64,000 nt of DNA from DASSUW01 sp963759375 (GTDB lineage Bacteria; Actinomycetota; Thermoleophilia; Solirubrobacterales; Solirubrobacteraceae), in NCBI GenBank assembly GCA_963759375.1, contig CAVWYY010000011.1:62001-126000 (forward strand), in the 5' to 3' direction. The notes under the pieces are model-generated. The model was not told the DNA's origin and ran no database searches. It saw only the letters and a program-made list of their open reading frames with translations. The translations under genes and the position numbers were made by a program. This document shows positions 48,973-56,777 of this stretch, one piece after another; position 1 is the first letter of the stretch, and the number at the start of each line of letters is the position of its first letter.

Positions 48973-49524
48973 ATGGCCGACTCGCTGCGAGGCAAGCTCC
49001 TGCTGGCTTCGCCGACGCTGCTGGACCCCAACTTCGTGCGCACGGTCGTGCTGATCGCCGAGCACACCGAGGAGGGTGCGATGGGGCTCGTCCTCAACCG
49101 CCCGGCGGCGTCCACGGTGTCCGAGGCGGTGCCCGACCTCGCCTGGCTGACCGGCGACGATGAGCAGGTCTACGTCGGCGGCCCGGTCGCCGAGACGGCC
49201 GTGATCGTGCTCGCGGAGTTCGACCGGCCGGACGTGGCGGGGGCGCTGGTCGACGACGACCTCGGGTTCATCGGGACCGACGCCGACGACCCGGAGGTGC
49301 TCGAGGGCGCGATCCGCCGCGCCCGCGTGTTCGCCGGCCACGCCGGCTGGGGGCCGGGCCAGCTCGAGGACGAGCTCGAGGAGGAGGCCTGGATCGTCGA
49401 GCCCCCGCTGCGCGAGGAGATCTTCAGCGAGGACGCGCAAGGGCTGTGGGCAGCGGTGCTGCGGCGCAAGGGCCGCAAGTACGCTCTCCTGTCCACGATG
49501 CCCCTCGACCCCTCGCTGAATTGA
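48973..49524 (+). CDS. YqgE/AlgH family protein
   Basis: 183-residue protein: MADSLRGKLLLASPTLLDPN, FVRTVVLIAEHTEEGAMGLV, LNRPAASTVSEAVPDLAWLT and ARVFAGHAGWGPGQLEDELE are signature YqgE/AlgH segments (UPF0301). The family's biochemical function is unknown, with proposed regulatory or stress roles. Its TGA overlaps the TTG of the glycerophosphodiesterase gene (TTGA), so they are probably coupled. Divergent from the MoaD-like gene across 17 bases. Confidence 0.92.
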   Translation: MADSLRGKLLLASPTLLDPNFVRTVVLIAEHTEEGAMGLVLNRPAASTVSEAVPDLAWLTGDDEQVYVGGPVAETAVIVLAEFDRPDVAGALVDDDLGFIGTDADDPEVLEGAIRRARVFAGHAGWGPGQLEDELEEEAWIVEPPLREEIFSEDAQGLWAAVLRRKGRKYALLSTMPLDPSLN

Positions 49525-50795
49525 TCCGACGCTCACTGCTCCTCGGCGCCGTCCTCGCGCTCGTCGCCGCCGCGCCCGCTCCGGCCGCCAACCGCTGGCT
49601 CGGCGACAAGGTCCTCAACATGGCCCACCAGGGCGGTGAGGACGAGCTGCCGTCCAACACGATGTACGCGTTCCGCAAGGCGATGCGGTTGGGGGCCGAC
49701 ACGCTCGAGCTCGACGTGAGCGCCACCAAGGACGGGCAGCTGGTCGTGATGCACGACTGGCAGGTCGACCGCACGACCAACGGCACCGGCTACCTGACCG
49801 ACCTCACGCTCGCGCAGGTGCGCAAGCTCGACGCGGCGTACAACTTCGTGCCCGGCCGCAACGCGGTCTCCGGGCTGCCGGCGCGGCGGTACCCGTTCCG
49901 CGGCGTCCGGACCGGTGCGAAGAAGCCCCCGAAGGGCTTCAGCCGCAACGACTTCCGGGTGCCGACGCTCGCCGAGGTGCTGAAGGCGTTCCCGCACACC
50001 CCGATCAACATCGAGATCAAGGGGCGGGACGACGACCCGGCGCAGTTCGCCCACAACGCCGATCTGCTGGCGGCGATGCTGAAGAACACCAAGCGGCGGG
50101 ACCTGATCGTCGTGTCGTTCAACCAGCCGGCGGTGGACCGGTTCCAGGCGCAGGTGCCGCAGGTCGACGTCGCGCCCGGGATCGACGGGATCGCCGGCTT
50201 CCTGCTCGGCGGCGCGACGCCGGGCCCGGGCGTCGTGGCGCTGCAGATCCCGATCACGTTCGAGCTCGGCGGCCAGACACTCCAGGTCACGACGCCTGAG
50301 AACGTGCTCAAGACCCATCGCGCCGGCTACGCCGTGCACGTGTGGCTGAGCAACGACGAGGAGAACCGGCGGGTCTACAACCGGCTGCTGAACATGTGCG
50401 TCGACGGGATCATGGCCGCGAAGCCGAAGCTGCTCGAGCGCACGCTGCGCCGGGAAGGCATCGTCCGCCCCGACGGGCGCGGCACCGACCCATGCTCCGT
50501 GCGCGCGCGCCGCGCGGCCGCCAAGCAGCGCTCGGTGGCCGTCTCGCTCGTCCGGCGCGGCCTCGGGCCGCAGGCCTACACGGGCAAGGTGCGGATCCGC
50601 GCCCGGGGCCGGCTGCTCGGCCGGGAGAAGTTCTCGCTCGCCGAGAACACCGACGCCGGCGGCGTGACGGTGCCGCTCACGAAGGTCGGCCGCAAGCTGC
50701 TCGACGAGCTCGGAACCGTCCGCGCGCAGGTGATCGTGGAGACCCGCGGAGCACGCGGGAAGCCCGTGGTGACGCGGGTCCGGCTGCACTCCTGA
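49521..50795 (+). CDS. Secreted glycerophosphodiester phosphodiesterase
   Basis: 424-residue exported phosphodiesterase. Signal peptide MIRRSLLLGAVLALVAAAPA ends near PAPAANRW. The GDPD motif appears as VLNMAHQGGEDELPSNTMYA (HRG replaced by HQG) and DTLELDVSATKDGQLVVMHD, containing the metal-binding Glu/Asp and the catalytic HD. The barrel continues to VHVWLSNDEENRRVYNRLLN. A C-terminal basic beta extension of about 110 residues (AYTGKVRIRARGRLLGREKF) resembles those of other secreted proteins in the window. TTG at 49521 lies in TTGA with the upstream stop. Confidence 0.9.
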   Translation: MIRRSLLLGAVLALVAAAPAPAANRWLGDKVLNMAHQGGEDELPSNTMYAFRKAMRLGADTLELDVSATKDGQLVVMHDWQVDRTTNGTGYLTDLTLAQVRKLDAAYNFVPGRNAVSGLPARRYPFRGVRTGAKKPPKGFSRNDFRVPTLAEVLKAFPHTPINIEIKGRDDDPAQFAHNADLLAAMLKNTKRRDLIVVSFNQPAVDRFQAQVPQVDVAPGIDGIAGFLLGGATPGPGVVALQIPITFELGGQTLQVTTPENVLKTHRAGYAVHVWLSNDEENRRVYNRLLNMCVDGIMAAKPKLLERTLRREGIVRPDGRGTDPCSVRARRAAAKQRSVAVSLVRRGLGPQAYTGKVRIRARGRLLGREKFSLAENTDAGGVTVPLTKVGRKLLDELGTVRAQVIVETRGARGKPVVTRVRLHS

Positions 50796-50850
50796 TCAAA
50801 AGATCTGGCACGTCACCGCAACTGTCGGGCCGATGGTGCATTCTTATGTC

Positions 50851-50998
50851 TCGTCAGGCCGAACCCGCGCCTTCCTGAAGGCACGGGCCGGGGGACCCAA
50901 AGCGGCGCCAGTGCCGCACGGGGCGAGTCCTCATCGGGGGATGAGGTAGCGCGATCTGAATTGCGCGAGCCCGTCAGCTCACCTCGGAGGCAGAACAG
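50851..50998 (+). ncRNA. ydaO-type cyclic di-AMP riboswitch
   Basis: The 225-base leader of the M23 peptidase gene contains conserved ydaO/yuaA elements: CAGGCCGAACCCG near 50855, CGGGCCGGGGGACCCAAAG near 50884, GGGGCGAGTCC near 50920, and the 3' closing element GCCCGTCAGCTCACCTCGGA at 50969-50988. The first and last parts can pair. In actinobacteria this riboswitch binds c-di-AMP and usually turns off genes for secreted cell-wall peptidases and Rpf-like enzymes; that matches the gene downstream, which starts 22 bases after it with GAAGGGA as ribosome-binding site. Confidence 0.8.
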
Positions 50999-51020
50999 AA
51001 GTTGGAAGGGAGCACCAAGC

Positions 51021-52967
51021 GTGGACTCGCGTCCATCCGAGCTGGATCCGTACCCGAGATTTCGTCGCGATCTCGGCTCTGCCGTGTTGTGGGAGCGCTC
51101 ACTGCACCGGTCGCAGGGCCGGCGGGAGCGCGCGCGTCGCGCGCGGCGGAACGCCCCGCGCCAGAAGGGCGTCACGCTCGCCGCGGGCGCGGCCATCCTC
51201 GCCTCCCCCGTGCTCGCGCCGCTCGGCGCCGCTGCCAGCTCGGCGCGGCCCGGCGTGTCGCAGACCGAGATCGCCGAGAAGGCCGCCGTCAGCAACGACC
51301 AGACCGCGCTGCTGTCCTACGGCGACACCGGCGATGCGGTGAAGGCCGTCCAGCACGAGCTGCAGATCGTCGAGGACGGGATCTTCGGGCCGCAGACCGA
51401 GGAGGCCGTCAAGAGTTGGCAACGTGGGCAGGGGCTCGCGGTGACCGGCATCGTCGACGCCAAGACCTGGGCCTCGCTGTTCCAGGCCAAGGTGCTGTTC
51501 TATGGCGACTCGTCGTCGTCGGGCACCGCGAGCACGGCCGCCTACGACGGCGGCGCCACGAGCACGCCGGCCGAGGCGTCCCCGTCGGACTCCGTCGGCG
51601 GCCCCGATCTCTCCGACCGCGTCGAGCTCAAGGAAGAGATCACCAGCGACCCGGCCCCGGCCGCCGCACCGGAGTCGGCGCCCGAGAGCGCAGGATCGGC
51701 GCCCGACGCGACGAGCTCGCCGGCGCCTGAGTCGACGCCGGTCTCGACTACCGGCGACGGCTGCTCGACCGACGGCCGGATCGTCGCCCCCGTGCAGGGT
51801 GGCACGGTCACCGGCAACTACGGCGAGAACCGTGGCGATCACGCCCACAGCGGCACGGACATCGCCGTGCCGACCGGCACGACCGTCCGCGCGGCCGACT
51901 GCGGCACCGTCAGCGTCTCCGGCGAGGAGAGCGGCTACGGCCAGATGGTCTGTGTCCAGCACGCCGGCGGCAACACCACCTGCTACGCCCACCTGTCCGA
52001 GCGCGACGTCTCCGTGAGCGAGTACGTCAAGGCCGGCCAGAAGATCGGCGAGGTGGGCTGCACCGGCAACTGCACCGGCCCGCACGTGCACTTCGAGGTC
52101 CGCCGGAACGGCACGGCCACGGATCCGAGCCCATACCTGGATGGCGCGAAGTCGGTCAACGGCCAGAGCGTGACGATGGCGGAGGGCTCCGGCGGCATCG
52201 GCGGCGCCTCCCCGGCGCAGCAGGCCGAGGTCTTCGGCGCGACCGGCGGCACCAAGGCCCCGGCCCCGACGAAGCACCACCAGCTCGCCCGGATCTCGCC
52301 GCCCGCGCAGACCGCGACGACGAACCAGGTCGCCGCGACGACGCCGGCAGCGACGACGGCCCCGGCGACCGCGCCGGCGACTCAGCCGGCGGCGACCGCG
52401 CCGACGACCCAGCCCGCGGCCACGACCCCGGCGGCCACGACCCCGGCAGCGACGGCTCCGGCGACGACCCAGCCGGCGGCGACGACGCCGGCAGCGCCCG
52501 CCGAGCAGGCCCCGGCACCGACCGCCAAGGCCCCGGCGCCGGTCGAAGAGGCCCCGGTGGCCGAGGCTCCGGCCGCAGCGCCGGTCGAAGCGGCCCCCGT
52601 GGCCGAGGCTCCGGCCCCGGCGCCGGTCGAAGAGGCGCCCGCTCCGGCGCCCGCACCGGCTCCGGCCGCTCCGGCGCCCGCGCCGGTCGAGCAGGCCCCC
52701 GCGCCCGCTCCGGCTCCGGCGCCCGCCGCTCCGGCACCCGTCGAGCAGGCTCCGGCGCCCGCGCCGGCCCCGGCTCCTGAGGCTTCGGCGCCCGCTCCGG
52801 CGGCCGAGGCACCCGCTCCGGCCGCCCCGGCTCCCGAGCCGGCGGCCGAGGCACCCGCAGTCGAAGCTCCGGCGCCGGCGGCCGAACCGCCGGCGCCGGC
52901 CGCACAGGCCCCGACGGCCCAGGGGTCAGCCAACGGCGCCGCCGCGGGGGGCGTGGCGGCACCGTAG
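51021..52967 (+). CDS. Secreted M23 peptidase with peptidoglycan-binding domain and Pro/Ala tail
   Basis: 648-residue exported enzyme. An unusually long basic N-terminus (about 45 residues) precedes the hydrophobic core GVTLAAGAAILASPVLAPLG. Residues about 95-155 are a PG_binding_1 domain (LLSYGDTGDAVKAVQHELQI, DGIFGPQTEEAVKSWQRGQG). The LytM/M23 domain (about 255-375) has the metal ligands in DHAHSGTDIAVPTG and TGPHVHFEVRRNG. The last 210 residues are Pro/Ala/Glu-rich repeats (APVEEAPVAEAPAAAPVEAA), likely a wall-spanning or extended region. The GTG at 51021 follows GAAGGGA. Controlled by the upstream c-di-AMP riboswitch. Confidence 0.92.
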   Translation: MDSRPSELDPYPRFRRDLGSAVLWERSLHRSQGRRERARRARRNAPRQKGVTLAAGAAILASPVLAPLGAAASSARPGVSQTEIAEKAAVSNDQTALLSYGDTGDAVKAVQHELQIVEDGIFGPQTEEAVKSWQRGQGLAVTGIVDAKTWASLFQAKVLFYGDSSSSGTASTAAYDGGATSTPAEASPSDSVGGPDLSDRVELKEEITSDPAPAAAPESAPESAGSAPDATSSPAPESTPVSTTGDGCSTDGRIVAPVQGGTVTGNYGENRGDHAHSGTDIAVPTGTTVRAADCGTVSVSGEESGYGQMVCVQHAGGNTTCYAHLSERDVSVSEYVKAGQKIGEVGCTGNCTGPHVHFEVRRNGTATDPSPYLDGAKSVNGQSVTMAEGSGGIGGASPAQQAEVFGATGGTKAPAPTKHHQLARISPPAQTATTNQVAATTPAATTAPATAPATQPAATAPTTQPAATTPAATTPAATAPATTQPAATTPAAPAEQAPAPTAKAPAPVEEAPVAEAPAAAPVEAAPVAEAPAPAPVEEAPAPAPAPAPAAPAPAPVEQAPAPAPAPAPAAPAPVEQAPAPAPAPAPEASAPAPAAEAPAPAAPAPEPAAEAPAVEAPAPAAEPPAPAAQAPTAQGSANGAAAGGVAAP

Positions 52968-52979
52968 TCAATGGGGGTG

Positions 52980-53011
52980 GGCGGGGCGTCGCCGGGGGGC
53001 GACGCCCCGCC
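52980..53011 (+). terminator. Strong hairpin terminator after the M23 peptidase gene
   Basis: A perfect 14-base-pair stem (GGCGGGGCGTCGCC at 52980-52993 with its complement at 52998-53011) and a GGGG loop start 13 bases after the stop. No T-run follows, as is usual at this GC content. The remaining bases up to 53255 hold no recognisable gene. Confidence 0.75.
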
Positions 53012-53255
53012 GGTGTCCCCTACGTTGCTCCGGCGCCGAGGCGGAGGAGGCAACCTGGCGCGCCGGCGCGAACCGGGAGGGGTTCCGGCGAGAAGCGCAT
53101 CCAGCGCGGGGGCCGGACGCCCGCCTTCGCGAGGTCCGCTCGCGAGTTGGAGATACCGGGCTCGACGAGGATCGCCGGACCGCCCCCGGCGGTCAATAAG
53201 CAAACGGGCAGCGTTCCGCGCACATTCCGCGGTCGAACGGGTAGGGCCTAGGACC

Positions 53256-53690
53256 ATGGACAAGGATCCGCTCGACATCGACCTCGCCCTCGAGCGCCTC
53301 GGCGCGGCACTGCCGCTCCAGTTGCGCTCCGCCGCCGCCTACACGATCGCGGCCGCGAAGATCACCGGCTTCGCCTACCTCGGCCTGACCGAGTTGCTGT
53401 GGCGCTTCGCTCAGGCCGACCTGGCCGACGCACGGCGCCTGACCGAGAAGGTCGTGACTCTCGGCGGCACGCCGGCCGACTCGGTCGACGGGTTCGGGCT
53501 GCCCGCCGACGGCGCGGAGATCGTCGAGCGTCTGATCGAGCTCGAGCGCGAGGCGATCGAGGCGCTGCAGGACACGATCCCGGCGACCGGCCACACGGGT
53601 GACTCGGAGGCCCTCGAGCACCGGCTCGAGCACATGATCATGCGCAAGCAGGAGCAGGTGGACACGCTCGTGCGCGCCCGGCGCGACTGA
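53256..53690 (+). CDS. Ferritin-like domain protein
   Basis: 144-residue all-helical protein: LALERLGAALPLQLRSAAAY, FAYLGLTELLWRFAQADLAD, ARRLTEKVVTLGGTPADSVD, IERLIELEREAIEALQD-like helix and LEHRLEHMIMRKQEQVDTLV. The order and LGGTP turn match bacterioferritin/Dps-like ferritin_2 proteins. Most canonical Glu/His metal ligands of helix 1 and 2 are missing (AAYTIAAAKITG instead of an E-Y-H pattern), so iron oxidation is doubtful; it may be a degenerate structural or regulatory relative. ATG 53256. Confidence 0.72.
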   Translation: MDKDPLDIDLALERLGAALPLQLRSAAAYTIAAAKITGFAYLGLTELLWRFAQADLADARRLTEKVVTLGGTPADSVDGFGLPADGAEIVERLIELEREAIEALQDTIPATGHTGDSEALEHRLEHMIMRKQEQVDTLVRARRD

Positions 53691-53692
53691 GC

Positions 53693-54010
53693 TCAGCCGC
53701 CGGGCCCGAGGCCGAGCGCGAGGAAGCCGACGCCGAACACCAGCGCGAGCTGGATGCCCGCGCAGGCCAGCGCCCACGCGAGCGCCTCGACCACCCCGAA
53801 CGACCACGCCACCCACGCGCTTACAGCGGCCGGGACCACGAACGTCGCGGCGAGCAGCAGGGCCGCCTGCCAGGCCTCCCAGGTGTCGAGCTCGACGTTC
53901 TCGACGACGGCGACGGTCGCGGCCGCGCCCAGCACCGGCAGCACGACGGCACCGACCAGCCACGGCGTCCAGCTTCGCCGCGCGTCCTGCGCCGCGTCCC
54001 CCGTCGTCAT
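53693..54010 (-). CDS. Small membrane protein, unknown function
   Basis: 105-residue protein with three predicted membrane segments: PWLVGAVVLPVLGAAATVAV, ALLLAATFVVPAAVSAWVAW, and ALAWALACAGIQLALVFGVG, ending FLALGLGPGG. No family was recognised. Its ATG overlaps the DedA stop (ATGA), and it is the last gene of a three-gene membrane operon with DedA and the flippase-like protein. A partner role in envelope lipid handling is inference. Confidence 0.72.
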   Translation of the reverse strand: MTTGDAAQDARRSWTPWLVGAVVLPVLGAAATVAVVENVELDTWEAWQAALLLAATFVVPAAVSAWVAWSFGVVEALAWALACAGIQLALVFGVGFLALGLGPGG

Positions 54011-54711
54011 GCAGCAGATCGTTGCAGGCGGTGCGCACGGAACGCGAGCACCACGCCTGCGAGGACGGCACCGGCGAGCGCCGCGTGCGTCACCAGATCC
54101 GCCGCCGAGCTGAACGACTCGTGGAAGACGTATCCGACGAGCGTGAACGTCGCGGCCCACGCGGCGGTGCCGAGCAGGCTCCACGGCAGGAACGCCCGCA
54201 GCTTCATGCCGGACGCGCCGGCCAGGAACGGCGCCACCGCCCGGATGATCCCGATGAAGCGCCCGACGAGGATCGCCTTGGCGCCGTGACGGTCGAAGAA
54301 CTCGTCGACCCGCCCCAGCCGCGGCGCCGTGACGCCGAGCCGCGGGCCGTGCGTGACCAGGAAGCGGCGCCCGAGGCGGCGGCCGAGCATGAAGCTCGCG
54401 AAGTCGCCCGCGGCGGCCGACAGCCAGACGATCAGCAGCATCGGCACCAGATCGACGCCACCCTCGGCCGCGACGACACCGCCGAGCACGACCGCCGTCT
54501 CACCCGGCGCGACGAGGCCGACGAACGCGCCGGTCTCGAGGAACGCCAGGGCGCCGACCAGCGCGTAGGTCCACGTGCCCAGCGTGTCCGACAGGTCGGT
54601 GAGCGCCTGCTCGAGGTCCGGCAGCTCGATCACGCCGGACGCGGTCATCGCGAACAGCGCCGCCGCGACCGCCGCCAGGGCGATCAGCAGTGCCGGAGGC
54701 CGGCGGGTCAT
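54007..54711 (-). CDS. DedA family membrane protein
   Basis: 234-residue SNARE-associated/DedA protein. Conserved parts: ALVGALAFLETGAFVGLVAP followed by GETAVVLGG (family E-x-x-x-P-x-P-G-E-like), and FFDRHGAKAILVGRFIGIIR then AVAPFLAGASGMKLRAFLPW, which is the F-x-R-x-x-P-x-x-R...AG signature. DedA proteins are undecaprenyl-phosphate or phospholipid scramblase-like transporters. Overlaps both neighbours by ATGA, so it is coupled with the flippase-like gene before and the small membrane protein after it. Confidence 0.9.
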   Translation of the reverse strand: MTRRPPALLIALAAVAAALFAMTASGVIELPDLEQALTDLSDTLGTWTYALVGALAFLETGAFVGLVAPGETAVVLGGVVAAEGGVDLVPMLLIVWLSAAAGDFASFMLGRRLGRRFLVTHGPRLGVTAPRLGRVDEFFDRHGAKAILVGRFIGIIRAVAPFLAGASGMKLRAFLPWSLLGTAAWAATFTLVGYVFHESFSSAADLVTHAALAGAVLAGVVLAFRAHRLQRSAA

Positions 54712-55793
54712 GCCGCTGCGCGGACGCTGACCTCGCGCGGGCGCCACGCCGGGCGGGCGTCGCGCGGCCGAGCGACCGGCGCCGGAGCCGGCTCGACCTC
54801 GGCAGGAGCCTCGACCGCATCCTCACGGCCCCAGGCGGCCATCGTGCGGCGCAGCGCGCTGAGCGCGACGAGGCCGACCGGCGCCGGCACCCAGATCGCG
54901 ATCGCGCGGTAGGCGAGCACGGAGACGATCGCCAGATCGGCGTCGACGCCGAAGGCCAGCAGCGCGCCGACCAGGCCGCCGCTCACGGCGCCCGGGATCG
55001 GGATCGTGTTGCCGACCTGCCCGAGGAAGTAGGCGAGGATGACGATCTGCAGCGCGGGCGGGTGGCCGAACGCGTGCAGCATCGCCCACAGCACGGCCAT
55101 GTCGAAGCCCCACCAGGCGAACGCGCCGAGCAGCCGGGGATCGAACGAGCGCACATGGCCGATCGCGTCGCGCACCGCCCCGCCCATGACGGCGGCGCCG
55201 ACCCGGATGCGGCCCGGGCCAGTCGGCCGCAGCGCGGCGGCGGTCAGCGGCAGCAGGATGCCGGCCGTGGCCAGCGCGGCGGGAAGTGCGGTCAGCGTCA
55301 GCGGCTCGCCCTCGATCGCCAGCAGGGTGCCGGTGACGGCGACCGAGCCGAGGAAGACCGAGTAGAGCAGCACCAGGAACGTCAGCAGCGTGCGCGTCGC
55401 GTCGCGCGTGGAGAGACCGGAACGACGCAGCGCCCACAGCGTCAGCGCGGCGCCGCCGACGCCCGCGGTGGGGAGCAGCCGGGTCGCGGCGGCGCCGCCG
55501 AGTGTGATCTGCGTGGTCTCCCGGAGGCCGAGGCGGGCCGAGGCACGGCGACCCACCAGCCAGAGCAGCAGGATGTAGCCGCCGAAGGAGAGCAGCTCGA
55601 ACACGGCGGCGCCGATCACCCAGGCGGGATCGGCGTCCAGCGCGCGGCCGAGCGCATCGGCGAACGCCTGCAGCGGCCCGCCGAGGACCACGATCGCCAG
55701 AATCAGCGCAAGGGCTGCAGCAGCGGGCAGAGCCGCCCGGCGCGCCAGTGTGCGGAGATCGATCGTTCCGAGCGTGAGGTCCTCGGCGGGCAT
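54708..55793 (-). CDS. Lysylphosphatidylglycerol synthase transmembrane-region (YbhN/UPF0104) protein
   Basis: 361-residue integral membrane protein with about eight transmembrane helices: ALPAAAALALILAIVVLGGP, GAAVFELLSFGGYILLLWLV, TQITLGGAAATRLLPTAGVG (a conserved loop), AILAYFLGQVGNTIPIPGAV-like segment and VSVLAYRAIAIWVPAPVGLV. This is the flippase-like N-terminal domain of MprF without the synthase domain. The C-terminal 50 residues are charged and proline-rich. Likely moves or translocates a lipid; substrate unknown. First gene of a coupled trio with DedA. It lies 75 bases after the formate dehydrogenase operon on the same strand. Confidence 0.87.
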   Translation of the reverse strand: MPAEDLTLGTIDLRTLARRAALPAAAALALILAIVVLGGPLQAFADALGRALDADPAWVIGAAVFELLSFGGYILLLWLVGRRASARLGLRETTQITLGGAAATRLLPTAGVGGAALTLWALRRSGLSTRDATRTLLTFLVLLYSVFLGSVAVTGTLLAIEGEPLTLTALPAALATAGILLPLTAAALRPTGPGRIRVGAAVMGGAVRDAIGHVRSFDPRLLGAFAWWGFDMAVLWAMLHAFGHPPALQIVILAYFLGQVGNTIPIPGAVSGGLVGALLAFGVDADLAIVSVLAYRAIAIWVPAPVGLVALSALRRTMAAWGREDAVEAPAEVEPAPAPVARPRDARPAWRPREVSVRAAA

Positions 55794-55868
55794 GAACCCA
55801 GTATCGGGACCGCAGGTCGCCCGCGCATCGGGGATATCACCAGCGTGAGGGTGAGGGGAGCCGTACCG

Positions 55869-56777
55869 CTAGCGCTGCTTCGGGCGCACGTGCTGGAACC
55901 CGAAACGGCCCTTGATGCAGAGATTCCCGCTCGTGATGTCGTGATCGTGGGGCGACGAGACCTTGACGATGTCGTTGTCCTGCACGTGCAGCGTGAGGGT
56001 GCATCCCACGCCGCAGTAGGGGCAGATCGTGTCGGCCTGCGTCTGGCGCGACTCGTCCCAGGCCCCCTCCTCGCGCAGCTCGTGCTCGGAGGCGAACATC
56101 AGCGCCCCGGTCGGGCACACCGCGATGCAGTTGCCGCAGTACACGCACGCCGACTCCGGCAGCGGGTTCGCGTACTCGGTCGAGATCCGGGCGTCGAAGC
56201 CGCGGCCCGCGACGGTGATGGCAAACGTGTTCTGCCACTGCTCACCGCAGGCGTCGACGCACTTGTAACAGAGGATGCACTTGGAGTAGTCGCGCACGTA
56301 CAGGTCGTTGTCGACCTTGATCGGGGAGTGCACGGTGGCCGCGGTCTGGCCGTCCGGCTCCTCGTGCTCCCCTGTGCGCCGGTTGTCGCGATCCGGGTCC
56401 GGGGGCGCCGGCGGCCCGTAGCGCTCGGGCCGGGCGTCGTAGCGCGCCAAGTAGCCGTCGGCGACCGGCGTGGTGGACAGGTCGGTCGACGACGCCAGGA
56501 ACTCCATGACCATCTTGCGGCTGTGGCGGACGCGCTCGGAGTCGGTCTTCACGACCATGTCGGGCTCCACCGGCCGCGCGCAGGCCGGCGCCAGCACGCG
56601 CGCCCCCTCGAGCTCCACGACGCAGACGCGGCAGGCGTTGGCGGGCTGGAGCGTCTCGCCGTAGCACAGGGTCGGCGTGTCGATGCCCAGCTGCGTACAC
56701 GCCTCCATGATCGTCGAGCCCTCCGGCACCTCCACCGGCTGGTCGTCGATCGTCAGGTTGACCATGCGCTCCGTCAT
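55869..56777 (-). CDS. Formate dehydrogenase iron-sulfur subunit (N-terminal half of a split FdhA)
   Basis: 302-residue protein with, in order: a [2Fe-2S] ferredoxin fold (about 1-85, LCYGETLQPANACRVCVVEL, LAPACARP), a linker lacking the usual HxxxCxxC cluster, two [4Fe-4S] sites (YSKCILCYKCVDAC, ESACVYCGNCIAVCP, about 170-225) and a Molybdop_Fe4S4 domain (about 248-298, TICPYCGVGCTLTL ... GNLCIKGRFG). In FdsA/FdhA-type formate dehydrogenases these precede the molybdopterin domain in one chain. Here the chain stops, and the molybdopterin part is the first gene of the operon. Its ATG overlaps the fdhB stop (ATGA). The two halves must assemble in trans. Confidence 0.87.
   Translation of the reverse strand: MTERMVNLTIDDQPVEVPEGSTIMEACTQLGIDTPTLCYGETLQPANACRVCVVELEGARVLAPACARPVEPDMVVKTDSERVRHSRKMVMEFLASSTDLSTTPVADGYLARYDARPERYGPPAPPDPDRDNRRTGEHEEPDGQTAATVHSPIKVDNDLYVRDYSKCILCYKCVDACGEQWQNTFAITVAGRGFDARISTEYANPLPESACVYCGNCIAVCPTGALMFASEHELREEGAWDESRQTQADTICPYCGVGCTLTLHVQDNDIVKVSSPHDHDITSGNLCIKGRFGFQHVRPKQR

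Noticed and set aside
52310..52960. DNA repeat element in the 3' part of the M23 gene
   Set aside because: The repetition encodes a low-complexity Pro/Ala/Glu tail in the correct frame, so it is part of the protein.
53012..53255. N-terminal extension of the ferritin-like protein from 52971
   Set aside because: The extension runs through the terminator hairpin and is Arg/Pro/Gly-rich; the fold begins at the ATG 53256.
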